From: Opitutia bacterium
GTDB lineage: Bacteria > Verrucomicrobiota > Verrucomicrobiia > Opitutales > Opitutaceae
Direction of reading: 5' to 3'
DNA length: 63,137 nt
NCBI GenBank assembly: GCA_016190985.1
Contig: JACPPI010000023.1
Location: 1-63,137, forward strand
Shown here: in pieces, positions 25,414 through 33,881 of the stretch
Layout of the letters: each line of letters begins with the position of its first letter
How positions within the stretch are numbered: the first letter of the stretch is position 1
Translations under genes and position numbers: made by a program
Notes under the pieces: generated by a model
Databases searched by the model: none
The model's input: the letters and a program-made list of their open reading frames with translations, nothing else
Told to the model about the DNA's origin: nothing

Positions 25414-26784
25414 ATGTCCGCCCAGGCCAGCATCAAGACCGAGGTCGCCACGCTTCTGGCGAACAAGGATTTCGCGGGCCTGAAGGCGAAGCTGGCGCCG
25501 TGGCTGCCGTCAGACATCGCCCCGATCCTGTCCGAGCTGCCGGTGGAGCAGCTGGCCGCGCTTTTTCGCGGCTGCCCGCCGGAGCTGGCGGCGGCGGTGT
25601 TCTCCTACCTGGAGCACGACGCGAAGCACAAGCTGCTGAAAACCCTCACGCAGGCCCAGTCCGCCGCGCTGCTCAACGAGCTGCCGCCCGACGACCGCAC
25701 GGCGTTTCTCAACGGCCTGCCGCTCGACCTCGCCATGCAGTTGATCTCGCTGCTGTCGCCCGAGGAGCGCAAGGTCACGCAGGACCTGCTGGCCTACCCC
25801 GAGCACAGCGTCGGCCGGATGATGACGCTCGACTATGTCGCGGTGCGGCCCGGCTGGACGGTGCGCGAGGCGCTCGATTACATTCGCACCCACGGCTACG
25901 ATCGCGAGACGCTCAACATGGTCTATGTGACCGACGAGGCCGGCCGCCTCCTCGACGACGTCCGCGTGCGCCGCTTCCTGCTGGCCGACCCTCAGACCAA
26001 GGTCGGCGCGCTGATGGACGGCAACTTCGCCACGCTCGCGCCCGCCGACGACCGCGAGAAGGCGCTGCAGATTTTCCGGCAATACGACCGCGTCGCCCTG
26101 CCCGTGACCGGCCAGGACGGCCGGCTCATCGGCATCGTGACGGCCGACGACATGCTCGACGTGGCCGCGGAGGAGGCGACGGAGGACATCCAGAAATTCG
26201 GCGGCAGCGAGGCGCTCGACGAGCCCTACACCACCATCGCGCTCCCCAAGATGGTGCAGAAGCGCGCGAGCTGGCTCGTGGCGCTGTTCCTCGGCGAGAT
26301 GCTGACGGCGACGGCGATGAGCTATTTCGAGGACGAGCTGGCCAAGGCGATCGTGCTGTCGCTCTTCATCCCGCTCGTCATCAGCTCGGGGGGCAACGCC
26401 GGCTCGCAGGCGGCGACGCTCGTCATCCGCGCGCTGGCGCTGGGGGAGTTCAAGCTGCGCGACTGGTGGCGGATCATGCGCCGCGAGCTGGCGGCCGGTT
26501 TCCTGCTCGGACTGATCCTCGGGGGCATCGGGTTTCTGCGCATCATCATCTGGTCCCGTTTCTCCCACATCTACGACCCGAGTCCGCTGCTCGTGGCCGC
26601 GACCGTCGGCACCGCGCTGGTCGGCATCGTGCTCTGGGGTTCGCTGATGGGCTCGATGCTGCCGCTGATATTGAAGCGGCTCGGCTTCGACCCGGCGACT
26701 TCCAGCGCGCCGTTTGTCGCGACGCTGGTCGACGTGACCGGCCTGATCATCTACTTCACGGTCGCGCTCTTCATCATGCTGTGA
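25414..26784 (+). CDS. mgtE: MgtE magnesium transporter
   Basis: The protein has 456 residues from MSAQASIKTEVATLLANKDF. The N domain has superhelical repeats (ILSELPVEQLAALFRGCPPE, LLNELPPDDRTAFLNGLPLD), followed by LLAYPEHSVGRMMTLDYVAV, two CBS domains (residues 140-270) and the membrane domain with RASWLVALFLGEMLTATAMS, IPLVISSGGNAGSQAATLVI and the C-terminal pore helices. It is an Mg2+ channel gated by the N and CBS domains. The stop (TGA) overlaps a GTG start of the DCC gene. Confidence 0.95.
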   Translation: MSAQASIKTEVATLLANKDFAGLKAKLAPWLPSDIAPILSELPVEQLAALFRGCPPELAAAVFSYLEHDAKHKLLKTLTQAQSAALLNELPPDDRTAFLNGLPLDLAMQLISLLSPEERKVTQDLLAYPEHSVGRMMTLDYVAVRPGWTVREALDYIRTHGYDRETLNMVYVTDEAGRLLDDVRVRRFLLADPQTKVGALMDGNFATLAPADDREKALQIFRQYDRVALPVTGQDGRLIGIVTADDMLDVAAEEATEDIQKFGGSEALDEPYTTIALPKMVQKRASWLVALFLGEMLTATAMSYFEDELAKAIVLSLFIPLVISSGGNAGSQAATLVIRALALGEFKLRDWWRIMRRELAAGFLLGLILGGIGFLRIIIWSRFSHIYDPSPLLVAATVGTALVGIVLWGSLMGSMLPLILKRLGFDPATSSAPFVATLVDVTGLIIYFTVALFIML

Positions 26785-27236
26785 GCGCAGACACGTCACA
26801 ACGGCCGGTTTTGCTCTACGACGGCGACTGCGGTCTGTGCGACCGGGTTGTGCGCGCGCTGCTGCGGGCGGACAAAGCGGGACGATTGCATTACACCTCG
26901 CTCCAGAGCGCGCCGGCGCAGGAATATCTGCGGACACAGGGTCTGCCGACGACGGATTTTAAGAGCCTGGTATTCGTGTCCGACTGGAACCGGCCGCTGC
27001 GCGGGGCGTATCGTGTGCGCACAGACGGCGCCTTGAGCGCGTGCGCAGTCGTGGGCGGAGGATTGTGGCGGATGGTGGGTTGGACGCGGTTCATCCCAAG
27101 GATATTGCGCGACGGGGCCTACAAGCTGGTGGCGCGGTCGCGCTACGCGCTGTTTGGGAAATACCGACCGACGCCGCTGCCGGACCCGGCATGGGGACAG
27201 CGCTTTTTGGTGCGCCCAATAACAAGGCCGGACTAA
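26781..27236 (+). CDS. DCC-family (DUF393) thiol-disulfide protein
   Basis: This 151-residue protein starts at GTG (26781), giving V-S-A-D-T-S-Q and overlapping the mgtE stop as GTGA. The family motif VLLYDGDCGLCDRVVRALLR has the CxxC expected of DCC proteins, followed by LHYTSLQSAPAQEYLRTQ and SLVFVSDWNRPLRGAYRVRT. Members are predicted thioredoxin-like oxidoreductases with no settled role. Translational coupling to mgtE is clear; a functional link to magnesium is not. The stop codon lies in the loop of a hairpin. Confidence 0.85.
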   Translation: MSADTSQRPVLLYDGDCGLCDRVVRALLRADKAGRLHYTSLQSAPAQEYLRTQGLPTTDFKSLVFVSDWNRPLRGAYRVRTDGALSACAVVGGGLWRMVGWTRFIPRILRDGAYKLVARSRYALFGKYRPTPLPDPAWGQRFLVRPITRPD

Positions 27237-27247
27237 AGTCCGGCCTT
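27224..27247. terminator. Hairpin between convergent DCC and RRM genes
   Basis: The perfect stem AAGGCCGGAC/GTCCGGCCTT with loop TAAA (27234-27237) contains the DCC stop codon. It is followed by CGAAAAAAG on the plus strand. The T-run on the minus strand precedes rather than follows the stem, so terminator activity is plausible but not textbook. Confidence 0.55.
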
Positions 27248-27270
27248 CGAAAAAAGACTGAACGGGTAGA

Positions 27271-27696
27271 TTACTCGCGGCCGTAGCCACCACCGCCGCC
27301 GCGATCGCCGCCACCCCGGTAGCCGCCCCCGCGACCGCCGCGATAGCCACCACCGCCGCCGCGGCCCCCGCGACCGCCGCCGTAGCCGCCGCGATCACCC
27401 CGGTCGCCACCGCCAAAACCGCCGGTGCGCGGGGGGCGCTCCTCGCGCGGGCGGGCGATGTTCACCGCCAGGGCCCGGCCTTCCATCTCGTGGCCGTGGA
27501 ATTTCTCGACGGCCTTCTGGGCCTCGTCGGCGTTGCCCATCGTGACAAAGGCGAAGCCACGGGAGCGGCCCGTGAACTTGTCGAAGATGATCTCGACCAC
27601 ATTGACCGTGCCGACCGAGCCGAACAGGGCCTCGAGGTCCTGCGCGGTGCTGGCGAAGGGAAGGTTCCCCACGTAGAGCTTGTTGTTTTCTGACAT
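27271..27696 (-). CDS. Glycine-rich RRM RNA-binding protein
   Basis: This 141-residue protein has a single RRM at residues 6-85: RNP2 KLYVGNLPFASTAQDLEAL, RNP1 RSRGFAFVTMGNADEAQKA and LAVNIARPREERP. The C-terminal 55 residues are nearly all Gly/Arg/Tyr (RGGYGGGRGGRGGGGGYRGG), an RGG-type tail. Such proteins are common in cyanobacteria and Verrucomicrobia, and are often cold-regulated RNA chaperones. A 275-bp non-coding stretch upstream (27697-27971) may hold its leader and the promoter of the ABC exporter. Confidence 0.92.
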   Translation of the reverse strand: MSENNKLYVGNLPFASTAQDLEALFGSVGTVNVVEIIFDKFTGRSRGFAFVTMGNADEAQKAVEKFHGHEMEGRALAVNIARPREERPPRTGGFGGGDRGDRGGYGGGRGGRGGGGGYRGGRGGGYRGGGDRGGGGGYGRE

Positions 27697-27971
27697 GTGA
27701 TGATGGGAGCTGATGCTGTCGCCTTACCGCCCGTCCCCGAGACCCGGATTTCAAATCATCACTGAACACCGTCGCTCACCTGACAATTCTCCGTAGCGAT
27801 AGAATCTAACAAACAACCAACCCAACGCCGCACAGGCTGGCCGGAGCGCCGGCATTGGCAAGCGCGTATTGGGTTGGCCGCCGGGGTGCGGGACGCGGCG
27901 AATCCGCGGTTTGGCCGCGCGGCGAAAATACTTCGTGCGTCGAAAACGGTTCCACCTAGCGTGGGGGTTTC

Positions 27972-29843
27972 ATGCACGCCGCCTCCGGGACCGCCGCCGC
28001 CACCCCGCCCGACAACCGGGCGCTGGTCCGGCGCCTGTTTGGCCTGGCCTGGCGCTACCGGCTGCACTGCCTCCAGGTGCTGGGCATCCAGCTCGTGCTG
28101 CTCACGCTTGGCATCGGCGGGTTGAGCATCACCGGGCTCGGCATCGATTTCATCCGGCACAAGGTCGACGGCGCGCCCCTCGGCGCCAATCCGCTCCATC
28201 TCACGCTGCCCGACGCCTGGCCGCCGCTGGGCGTGCTCGGCCTGCTCGCCGGCCTGATTTTGCTCTTCGCGCTCATCCGCGCCGGGCTCAACTACACCTA
28301 CGCGGTCTCGGTCAACCGCCTCGTGCAGCAGAAGCTCGTGGTGGACCTGCGCGGCGAGGTCTACGACAAGCTCCAGCGGCTGAGCTTCCGCTTCTTTGAC
28401 GCCAACAGCACCGGCTCGATCATCACCCGCGTGACGGGCGACGTGCAGTCGGTGCGCATGTTCGTGGACCAGGTGCTGATCCAGAGCGTCATCATGGGCG
28501 TCTCGCTCACCGCCTATGTCCTCTACATGGCCAGCCTCAGCCCGTCGCTGACCGTCGCGTGCCTCGCGACGACGCCCGTGCTCTGGCTCATGTCGGCCGC
28601 CTTCTCGCGCCGCATCCAGCCCGCCTACGCGCACAACCGCACGCTGGTGGAGAAGATGGTGCAGGTGCTCGCGGAAAACCTCACCGGCGCGGCCGTGACC
28701 AAGGGCTTCGGCCGCGAGGCCGAGGCGCGGGCGAAATTCGATGCCGCCAACCAGGCCTGCTTCGACCAGCAGCGCGACATCTTCTGGAGCGTGAGCCTGT
28801 TTTCCCCCGCGGTCGGCTTCCTCACCCGCGTCAACATGATGGTGCTGCTCGGCTACGGCGGCTGGCTGGTGGCGCACGACCGGCTGCCGCTCGGCACCGG
28901 CCTCGTGGTCTTCGCCGGCCTGCTCGAGCAGTTCTCCGGGCAGGTCAACAACGTCGCCTCCATCGTGAACAGCGTGCAGCAGTCCCTGATCGGCGCGCGC
29001 CGCGTGTTCGAGATCCTCGACGCGCCGGTCGAGGTGAAGAACGCGCCCGGGGCCCTGCGCCGGCCGAAGCTCGGCGGCGCCGTGCGCTTTGAGCACGTGT
29101 CCTTCGCCTACGCCGGGGCCGAGGCGGTCGTGCGCGAGATCGACCTCGACGTGCGGCCCGGCCAGTGCGTGGCCATCCTCGGCGCCACCGGCGCGGGCAA
29201 GAGCGTGCTGATGAGCCTGATCCCGCGCTTCTTCGACCCGACGGCCGGCCGCGTGCTGCTCGACGGCCACGACGTGCGCACGCTCGACCTCGACGACGTG
29301 CGCCGGAACATCGGGCTGGTTTTCCAGGAGAGCTTCCTGTTCTCGCACACGGTCGCGGCCAACATCGCCTTCGGCCACCCGGAGGCGACGCGCGCGCAGG
29401 TCGAGAAGGCGGCCCGGATCGCCGCCGCGCACGACTTCATCACGGCCCTGCCGTCGGGCTACGACACGCTGCTCGGCGAAGGCGCGCAGACGCTGTCGGG
29501 CGGCCAGCGCCAGCGGCTGGCCATCGCCCGCGCCGTGCTGCTCGAGCCGGCCATCATGCTGCTCGACGACCCGACGGCCGCCATCGACAGCGAGACCGAG
29601 CACGGGATCTTCGAGGCGCTCGACCGGGCCATCGCCGGCCGCACCACCTTCATCGTGGCGCACCGGCTGAGCACGCTGCGCCGGGCGGACTTCATCATCG
29701 TGCTGGAAGACGGCCGCATCGCGCAGCGCGGCACGCACGCAGAGCTGATGCGGGTGCCCGGCCCCTACCTGCGGGTGGCCAACCTGCAGCTGGTGGATTC
29801 CCGCGAGCTGGCGCAGTTGAAACTGGCGGAGGGCGGGGCGTGA
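27972..29843 (+). CDS. ABC exporter half-transporter (degenerate-site subunit)
   Basis: This 623-residue protein has a six-helix type I membrane domain (residues 25-345: LQVLGIQLVLLTLGIGGLSI at the start, FFDANSTGSIITRVTGDVQS in the coupling region) fused to a nucleotide-binding domain. Walker A is GATGAGKS, the signature is LSGGQRQRLAIARAV, and Walker B is AIMLLDDPTAAID. The residue after the Walker B Asp is Asp (D533) instead of the catalytic Glu. The partner gene at 29983 has a proper Glu but an altered signature (LSLGQ). The two thus look like a heterodimeric exporter with one degenerate ATP site (TM287/288-like). Substrate unknown. The start ATG at 27972 follows the GTTTC leader. Confidence 0.92.
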   Translation: MHAASGTAAATPPDNRALVRRLFGLAWRYRLHCLQVLGIQLVLLTLGIGGLSITGLGIDFIRHKVDGAPLGANPLHLTLPDAWPPLGVLGLLAGLILLFALIRAGLNYTYAVSVNRLVQQKLVVDLRGEVYDKLQRLSFRFFDANSTGSIITRVTGDVQSVRMFVDQVLIQSVIMGVSLTAYVLYMASLSPSLTVACLATTPVLWLMSAAFSRRIQPAYAHNRTLVEKMVQVLAENLTGAAVTKGFGREAEARAKFDAANQACFDQQRDIFWSVSLFSPAVGFLTRVNMMVLLGYGGWLVAHDRLPLGTGLVVFAGLLEQFSGQVNNVASIVNSVQQSLIGARRVFEILDAPVEVKNAPGALRRPKLGGAVRFEHVSFAYAGAEAVVREIDLDVRPGQCVAILGATGAGKSVLMSLIPRFFDPTAGRVLLDGHDVRTLDLDDVRRNIGLVFQESFLFSHTVAANIAFGHPEATRAQVEKAARIAAAHDFITALPSGYDTLLGEGAQTLSGGQRQRLAIARAVLLEPAIMLLDDPTAAIDSETEHGIFEALDRAIAGRTTFIVAHRLSTLRRADFIIVLEDGRIAQRGTHAELMRVPGPYLRVANLQLVDSRELAQLKLAEGGA

Positions 29844-29872
29844 GCGCGGTGGCTATTTCTGGGCTGATTTCT

Positions 29873-29928
29873 TGTGGGAGCGAGCTTGCTCGCGACTTCA
29901 ACGTGTCGCGAGCAAGCTCGCTCCCACA
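29873..29928. repeat. REP-like element, GTGGGAGC type
   Basis: The arms TGTGGGAGCGAGCTTGCTCG and complement (perfect, about 23 bp) enclose a short centre CTTCAACGTG. It sits between the two exporter genes, 29 bp after the first stop and 54 bp before the second start. Confidence 0.85.
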
Positions 29929-29982
29929 GTTCAAGCCAACGCGGTTCGCGCTTGGTGTATGGCCCGGCCCGGAGGTCCGCGC

Positions 29983-31896
29983 ATGATCCCGGCCAAGATC
30001 CGCGACGACGTCGGTCTCGTGCGCCGGGTGCGCGACGACGAGAACGAGGAGCTGCAAAAGCCGCTCGAATGGGGCCTCATCCGCCGCCTCCTCACCTACA
30101 CGGCGCCGGTCAAGGGCAAGGTCACGGCGCTGGTCATCCTGACGCTGATCCGCTCGGCGCAGCTGCCGGCCTTGGGCTGGGTGATGGCGCTCGTGATCAA
30201 GGGGCCGATCACCGGCCGGGACCTCGCGGGCCTCGGGCTCGGGGTTCTGGGCTACGGCGTGCTCGCGCTGTCGACCGACGCGCTCTTTCACTTCCGCCAG
30301 CGCTACGCGTTGGAGATCGGCGAGACGGTGGTGAACGGGCTGCGGGCCGACATCTTCCGGGTCGCGATGGAGCAGCCGATGAGCTTCTTCCACCGCGTCA
30401 AGATCGGCCGTATCATCGGCCGCGTGACGAGCGACGTCGAGGCGGTGCGGGTCGGCATCCAGGACGTGCTCTTCGTCAGTGTCATCCAGTTCGGCACCAT
30501 GATCTTTTCGGCGGCCGTGATGTTGTGGGGCGACTGGGTGCTGTTCCTCGTCGTGCTGGCCATGGCGCCGGTGCTGTGGCTGCTCAACCGGCATTTCCGC
30601 GTGAAGCTCAGCCACTACACCCGCGCCTCGCAGGAGAGTTTCAGCCGCGTGACGGCGACGCTCGCCGAGTCGGTCAACGGCATCCGCGTGACGCAGGGCT
30701 TCGTGCGGCAGGAGACCAACGCCGGGCTGTTCCGCAGCCTGCTGGCCGACCACGCGCGCTACAACATCGCGCTGGCCCGCACCTCGGCGATCCTCACGCC
30801 GCTGCTCGAGCTGAACAGCCAGTTCTTCGTCGCCACGCTGCTGATGTTCGGCGGCTGGCGGGTGTTTCACGGCGACATGACGATGGGCGGGCTGATCACC
30901 TTCTTCCTGCTCGCCAACCAGTTCTTCGCGCCCATCTCGATCCTCGGCAACCAATACAACCAGGCGCTCGTCGCCATGGCCGGGGCCGAGCGGGTCTTCC
31001 GGCTGATCGACCTGAAACCGGACTGGGTGGATGACCCCGCCGCCACGGCGCTGGTGGCTCCGCGGGTAAAGGCGGGAGGCGGGGTGCCCTCAGCCCGCGA
31101 AGACGGATCGCTGCGGGGTGGGGGCACCTCGCCCACAAATAACAGCCTGGCCGGCCTGCGCGTCGAATTCCGGTCGGTCACCTTTGGCTACGATCCGGCG
31201 AAACCGGTGTTGCACGACGTCAGTCTCACCGCCGAGCCGGGGCAGACTGTCGCGCTCGTCGGCCACACCGGCAGCGGCAAAAGCTCCATCATCAACCTCG
31301 TGGCCAAGTTCTACCTGCCGACCCGCGGCGAGGTGCGGGTGGACGGCCGGGAAATCCGGACCATCACCAGCCATTCGCTCCACCGGCAGATGGGCATGGT
31401 GCAGCAGCAGAACCTGCTTTTCAGCGGCACGGTGCTGGAAAACATCCGGCTGGCGAGGCCGGAAGCGACCGAAGCCGAGGTGCGCGAGGCCGCGCGCCGG
31501 CTGGACTGCCTGGATTTGCTTGAGGCGTTGCCGCAAGGGTTTGCCACCGAAGTGGGCGAGCGCGGGGCCGGCCTTTCGCTCGGCCAGCGGCAGCTCGTCT
31601 GCTTCACCCGGGCGATGGCCGCCGATCCGCGGATCGTCCTCCTCGACGAGGCGACCAGCTCGATCGACGCCCTCACCGAGGCCCGCCTGCAAAAGGCCCT
31701 GGTCGAGCTGTTGCGCGGCCGCACCAGCTTCGTGGTGGCGCACCGCCTGAGCACGATCCGGCACGCCGACCTGGTCCTGGTGCTGGACCAGGGGCGCATC
31801 ATCGAGCGCGGCACCCATGCCGGGCTGCTGGCGCAGGCCGGCCACTACGCGGCGCTCTACCGGCAGTTCGTGCAGGTGGATTTGCCGGGACCCTAG
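29983..31896 (+). CDS. ABC exporter half-transporter (canonical Walker B), with in-frame repeat
   Basis: The protein has 637 residues from MIPAKIRDDVGLVRRVRDDE, with GGAGG 7 nt upstream. The membrane domain spans residues 35-350. The nucleotide-binding domain has Walker A GHTGSGKSS, Walker B IVLLDEATSSID with E556, and signature LSLGQ (531-535) where LSGGQ is usual. Together with the preceding gene it forms a heterodimer whose composite site using that altered signature is the degenerate one. Residues about 364-385 (VKAGGGVPSAREDGSLRGGG) come from a repeat element inserted in frame in the linker between the two domains; see 31071-31138. An upstream in-frame ATG (29872) lies in a REP and is rejected. 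Confidence 0.9.
   Translation: MIPAKIRDDVGLVRRVRDDENEELQKPLEWGLIRRLLTYTAPVKGKVTALVILTLIRSAQLPALGWVMALVIKGPITGRDLAGLGLGVLGYGVLALSTDALFHFRQRYALEIGETVVNGLRADIFRVAMEQPMSFFHRVKIGRIIGRVTSDVEAVRVGIQDVLFVSVIQFGTMIFSAAVMLWGDWVLFLVVLAMAPVLWLLNRHFRVKLSHYTRASQESFSRVTATLAESVNGIRVTQGFVRQETNAGLFRSLLADHARYNIALARTSAILTPLLELNSQFFVATLLMFGGWRVFHGDMTMGGLITFFLLANQFFAPISILGNQYNQALVAMAGAERVFRLIDLKPDWVDDPAATALVAPRVKAGGGVPSAREDGSLRGGGTSPTNNSLAGLRVEFRSVTFGYDPAKPVLHDVSLTAEPGQTVALVGHTGSGKSSIINLVAKFYLPTRGEVRVDGREIRTITSHSLHRQMGMVQQQNLLFSGTVLENIRLARPEATEAEVREAARRLDCLDLLEALPQGFATEVGERGAGLSLGQRQLVCFTRAMAADPRIVLLDEATSSIDALTEARLQKALVELLRGRTSFVVAHRLSTIRHADLVLVLDQGRIIERGTHAGLLAQAGHYAALYRQFVQVDLPGP
31071..31138. repeat. TIR repeat inserted in frame in an ABC exporter gene
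   Basis: GGCGGGGTGCCCTCA at the left and GGGGGCACCTCGCCCACAA at the right are inverted. They match the free copy at 38186-38253 (TTGTGGGCGGGGTGCCCTCA outer arm). The length is a multiple that keeps the exporter frame open, adding about 22 residues of linker. Confidence 0.7.
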
Positions 31897-32097
31897 GATG
31901 GCGCAGGTTCTCGGACCAGATTCCGCGACAGCATCCGGCCGGCGGAAATGACACCACGTGAGGCCGCGAAAAAGATTCGGCGCCGGAGCGCAAGACCATT
32001 TTCGCCGGCATCATCGCGTTTCTCCTCTGGAAAAATGTGATTCTCCCTCTAAAAAATCATTGCATCGGGTCCGTCCCGTTCTATGACGAATAGCACT

Positions 32098-32364
32098 ATG
32101 GCTAAATCAACTCGTAAACCCAACGCCGCTTTCATGAAGCCGGTCACTCCGGACGCCGCTCTCGCCCCCATCGTGGGCTCCAAGCCGCTTCCTCGCACAG
32201 AGCTCACCAAGAAGCTCTGGGCCTACATCAAGAAGAACGGTCTGCAAGACACCAAGAACCGCCGCAACATCAACGCCGACGCGGCGCTGAAGGTTGTGTT
32301 TGGTGGCAAGGCCACCGTCAGCATGTTCGACATGACCAAGCTGGTCAGCAAGCACGTCTCGTAA
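32098..32364 (+). CDS. Small SWIB/MDM2-domain protein
   Basis: The protein has 88 residues from MAKSTRKPNAAFMKPVTPDA. The remainder is a SWIB domain: IVGSKPLPRTELTKKLWAYI, then KNGLQDTKNRRNINADAALK and VVFGGKATVSMFDMTKLVS. Free-standing SWIB proteins of this size occur in Chlamydiae and Verrucomicrobiota and are chromatin- or topoisomerase-related by homology; their bacterial role is unknown. A possible promoter (TTGCAT at 32060, TATGAC at 32082) overlaps the alternative ATG at 32083, which favours 32098. A strong terminator follows. Confidence 0.88.
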   Translation: MAKSTRKPNAAFMKPVTPDAALAPIVGSKPLPRTELTKKLWAYIKKNGLQDTKNRRNINADAALKVVFGGKATVSMFDMTKLVSKHVS

Positions 32365-32391
32365 GGCATCCGCTCTTAACGAAACCTTTGA

Positions 32392-32426
32392 AACCGCCGC
32401 GGAGCAATCCGCGGCGGTTTTGTTTT
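32392..32426 (+). terminator. Rho-independent terminator after SWIB gene
   Basis: The perfect 12-bp stem AACCGCCGCGGA/TCCGCGGCGGTT with loop GCAA is followed by TTGTTTT. Confidence 0.92.
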
Positions 32427-32440
32427 CCGCGTCCGCCCCC

Positions 32441-33418
32441 ATGAATCCCGCCGCCCGCGCCGTCCACATCCGCGCCGTGCTGATGCTCGTGCTCGCCACG
32501 CTCTTCTGGGGGCTGAGTTTTCCCCTGGTGAAGGCCATCGCGCTGGCCCACGCGGCGGTGCTGCCGGCGAGCGGCACCTGGTTCATCACTGCCTGCACGG
32601 TCGCGCCCCGTTTCGTGATCGGGTCGGCCGTGCTCCTGCTGGTGCTGTGGCCCAGGCTCCGCACCTGCACCCGCCTGGAATTGAAGCAGGGCGCGCTGCT
32701 CGGCCTCGCCCTCGGCGCCGGCATGCTGTTCCAGAACGACGGCCTGCAGTTCACCAGCGCCTCGACCTCGGCGTTCCTCACCCAGGTCTATGCGATCATG
32801 ATCCCGGTGTGGATCGCGTGGCGGCAACGCCGCTGGCCGCCGGCCATTGTGCTGGGGTGCTGCCTGCTGGTGTTCGCCGGCGTGGCCGTGCTCGGGCGGT
32901 TTGATTTCCGCACCCTGCGCCTTGGCCGGGGCGAGGCCGAGACGCTGCTCAGCTCGGTTTTCTTCATGATGCAGATCTTCCTCCTGGAGCGGAAGGAATT
33001 TGCCGGGAACCGCGCGCTGCCGGTCACGCTCGCCATGTTTGTCACGGAGGCCGTGATCTTCTCGCTGATGGCGCTCGGCACGGCGCCGCATCCCGCCGAT
33101 GTGCTTGTGCCCTGGGCCTCGGCGCCGTGGCTCGGGTTCACGGTGCTGCTCACGCTGTTCTGCACGCTCGGCTCCTTCATCCTGATGAACACGTGGCAGC
33201 CGAAAATCACCGCCACCGAGGCGGGGCTCATCTACTGCGTGGAGCCGGTCTTCACCGCGCTGATGGCGCTGTGCGTGCCGGCGTGGCTGTCGGCGTGGGG
33301 CGCGCTCGACTATCCCAACGAGCGGCTCACCTGGCATCTGCTGGCCGGGGGCGGGCTCATCACCGCCGCCAACGTCCTCATCCAGCTCCGGCCGCCCGCC
33401 AAACCGGCCGCCCGGTAA
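32441..33418 (+). CDS. EamA/DMT-family transporter
   Basis: The protein has 325 residues with ten hydrophobic segments, from MNPAARAVHIRAVLMLVLAT. The first EamA repeat has LFWGLSFPLVKAIALAHAAV, with LLGLALGAGMLFQNDGLQFT and STSAFLTQVYAIMIPVWIAW; the second repeat ends in TEAGLIYCVEPVFTALMALC. It is a drug/metabolite-type exporter or permease of unknown substrate. The ATG at 32441 follows the terminator of the SWIB gene. HTH cassette B begins 51 bp after the stop. Confidence 0.9.
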   Translation: MNPAARAVHIRAVLMLVLATLFWGLSFPLVKAIALAHAAVLPASGTWFITACTVAPRFVIGSAVLLLVLWPRLRTCTRLELKQGALLGLALGAGMLFQNDGLQFTSASTSAFLTQVYAIMIPVWIAWRQRRWPPAIVLGCCLLVFAGVAVLGRFDFRTLRLGRGEAETLLSSVFFMMQIFLLERKEFAGNRALPVTLAMFVTEAVIFSLMALGTAPHPADVLVPWASAPWLGFTVLLTLFCTLGSFILMNTWQPKITATEAGLIYCVEPVFTALMALCVPAWLSAWGALDYPNERLTWHLLAGGGLITAANVLIQLRPPAKPAAR

Positions 33419-33468
33419 CCCGCCCACGCCTCCGCACCGCGCGCGCGGTTTCTCCGGTTCCGTCCGCG

Positions 33469-33497
33469 GCTGATGTCAACTATTGGTTGACATCAGC
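33469..33497. repeat. HTH cassette B, end palindrome (stop-codon side)
   Basis: Perfect 12-bp arms GCTGATGTCAAC/GTTGACATCAGC surround the centre TATTG. It is the inverted copy of the palindrome at 33882-33906, including the asymmetric centre (TATTG versus CAATA), so the pair are true terminal inverted repeats. Confidence 0.92.
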
Positions 33498-33502
33498 GGT
33501 CA

Positions 33503-33856
33503 TCACGACGGGCGCTTGCCCGCCTTGCGCACCCGCAGCCACTCCTGGAGCAGGAGCACCCGCTCGGCATCGGGCATGCGGCGGCGGCTGACGAAATATT
33601 CGTTCACGGCCTGGCGTTGCACGCCGAGCAGGCGCGCGAGCTGGGCCTTCTCGCCGCGCACCTTGAGCAATGGGCGCACCTCATCGGCGAGCTTGTTCCA
33701 GAGCGGGGTGTCGGCGCCGGGACGGATCGTGGCACCGCCCGCGATGGGGCGGCGGACGGACATGCGCCGGCGGGCCGAGGCCCGGGCGCTGTCGGAAATG
33801 GCGTCAAGCAGGGCCTCCAACGGCCAGGCGCTGTAGGGGACGGGAGTATGGGCCAT
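33503..33856 (-). CDS. Small HTH protein of palindrome-bounded cassette B
   Basis: The protein has 117 residues from MAHTPVPYSAWPLEALLDAI. It is a homologue of the 17810-18166 protein along its whole length. Shared features are an Arg-rich middle (ARRRMSVRRP), PGADTPLWNKL before the HTH, LKVRGEKAQLARLLGVQRQA (LAxxLG turn and RQ), and MPDAERVLLLQEWLRVRKAG at the end. The recognition-helix region differs (QRQAVNEYF versus PRQRLHDFL in A), as do the flanking palindromes. No catalytic domain is seen. The ATG is 25 bp from the palindrome. The gene lies between two DMT transporter genes that converge on it. Roles as regulator or element-encoded DNA-binding protein are inference. Confidence 0.8.
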   Translation of the reverse strand: MAHTPVPYSAWPLEALLDAISDSARASARRRMSVRRPIAGGATIRPGADTPLWNKLADEVRPLLKVRGEKAQLARLLGVQRQAVNEYFVSRRRMPDAERVLLLQEWLRVRKAGKRPS

Positions 33857-33881
33857 GCCGCGATTCCGGTCGCCCGCCGGC

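Noticed and set aside
23496-27236. A 1246-codon plus-strand reading frame
   Set aside because: It is opposite three ABC-exporter genes and overlaps mgtE in another frame; its composition is Gly/Arg/His-rich GC-skew noise. Only its last 151 codons (DCC protein) are real.
31071-31138. Frameshift or sequencing error in the second ABC gene
   Set aside because: The frame stays open on both sides and the inserted DNA matches a repeat found elsewhere, so it is an in-frame insertion.
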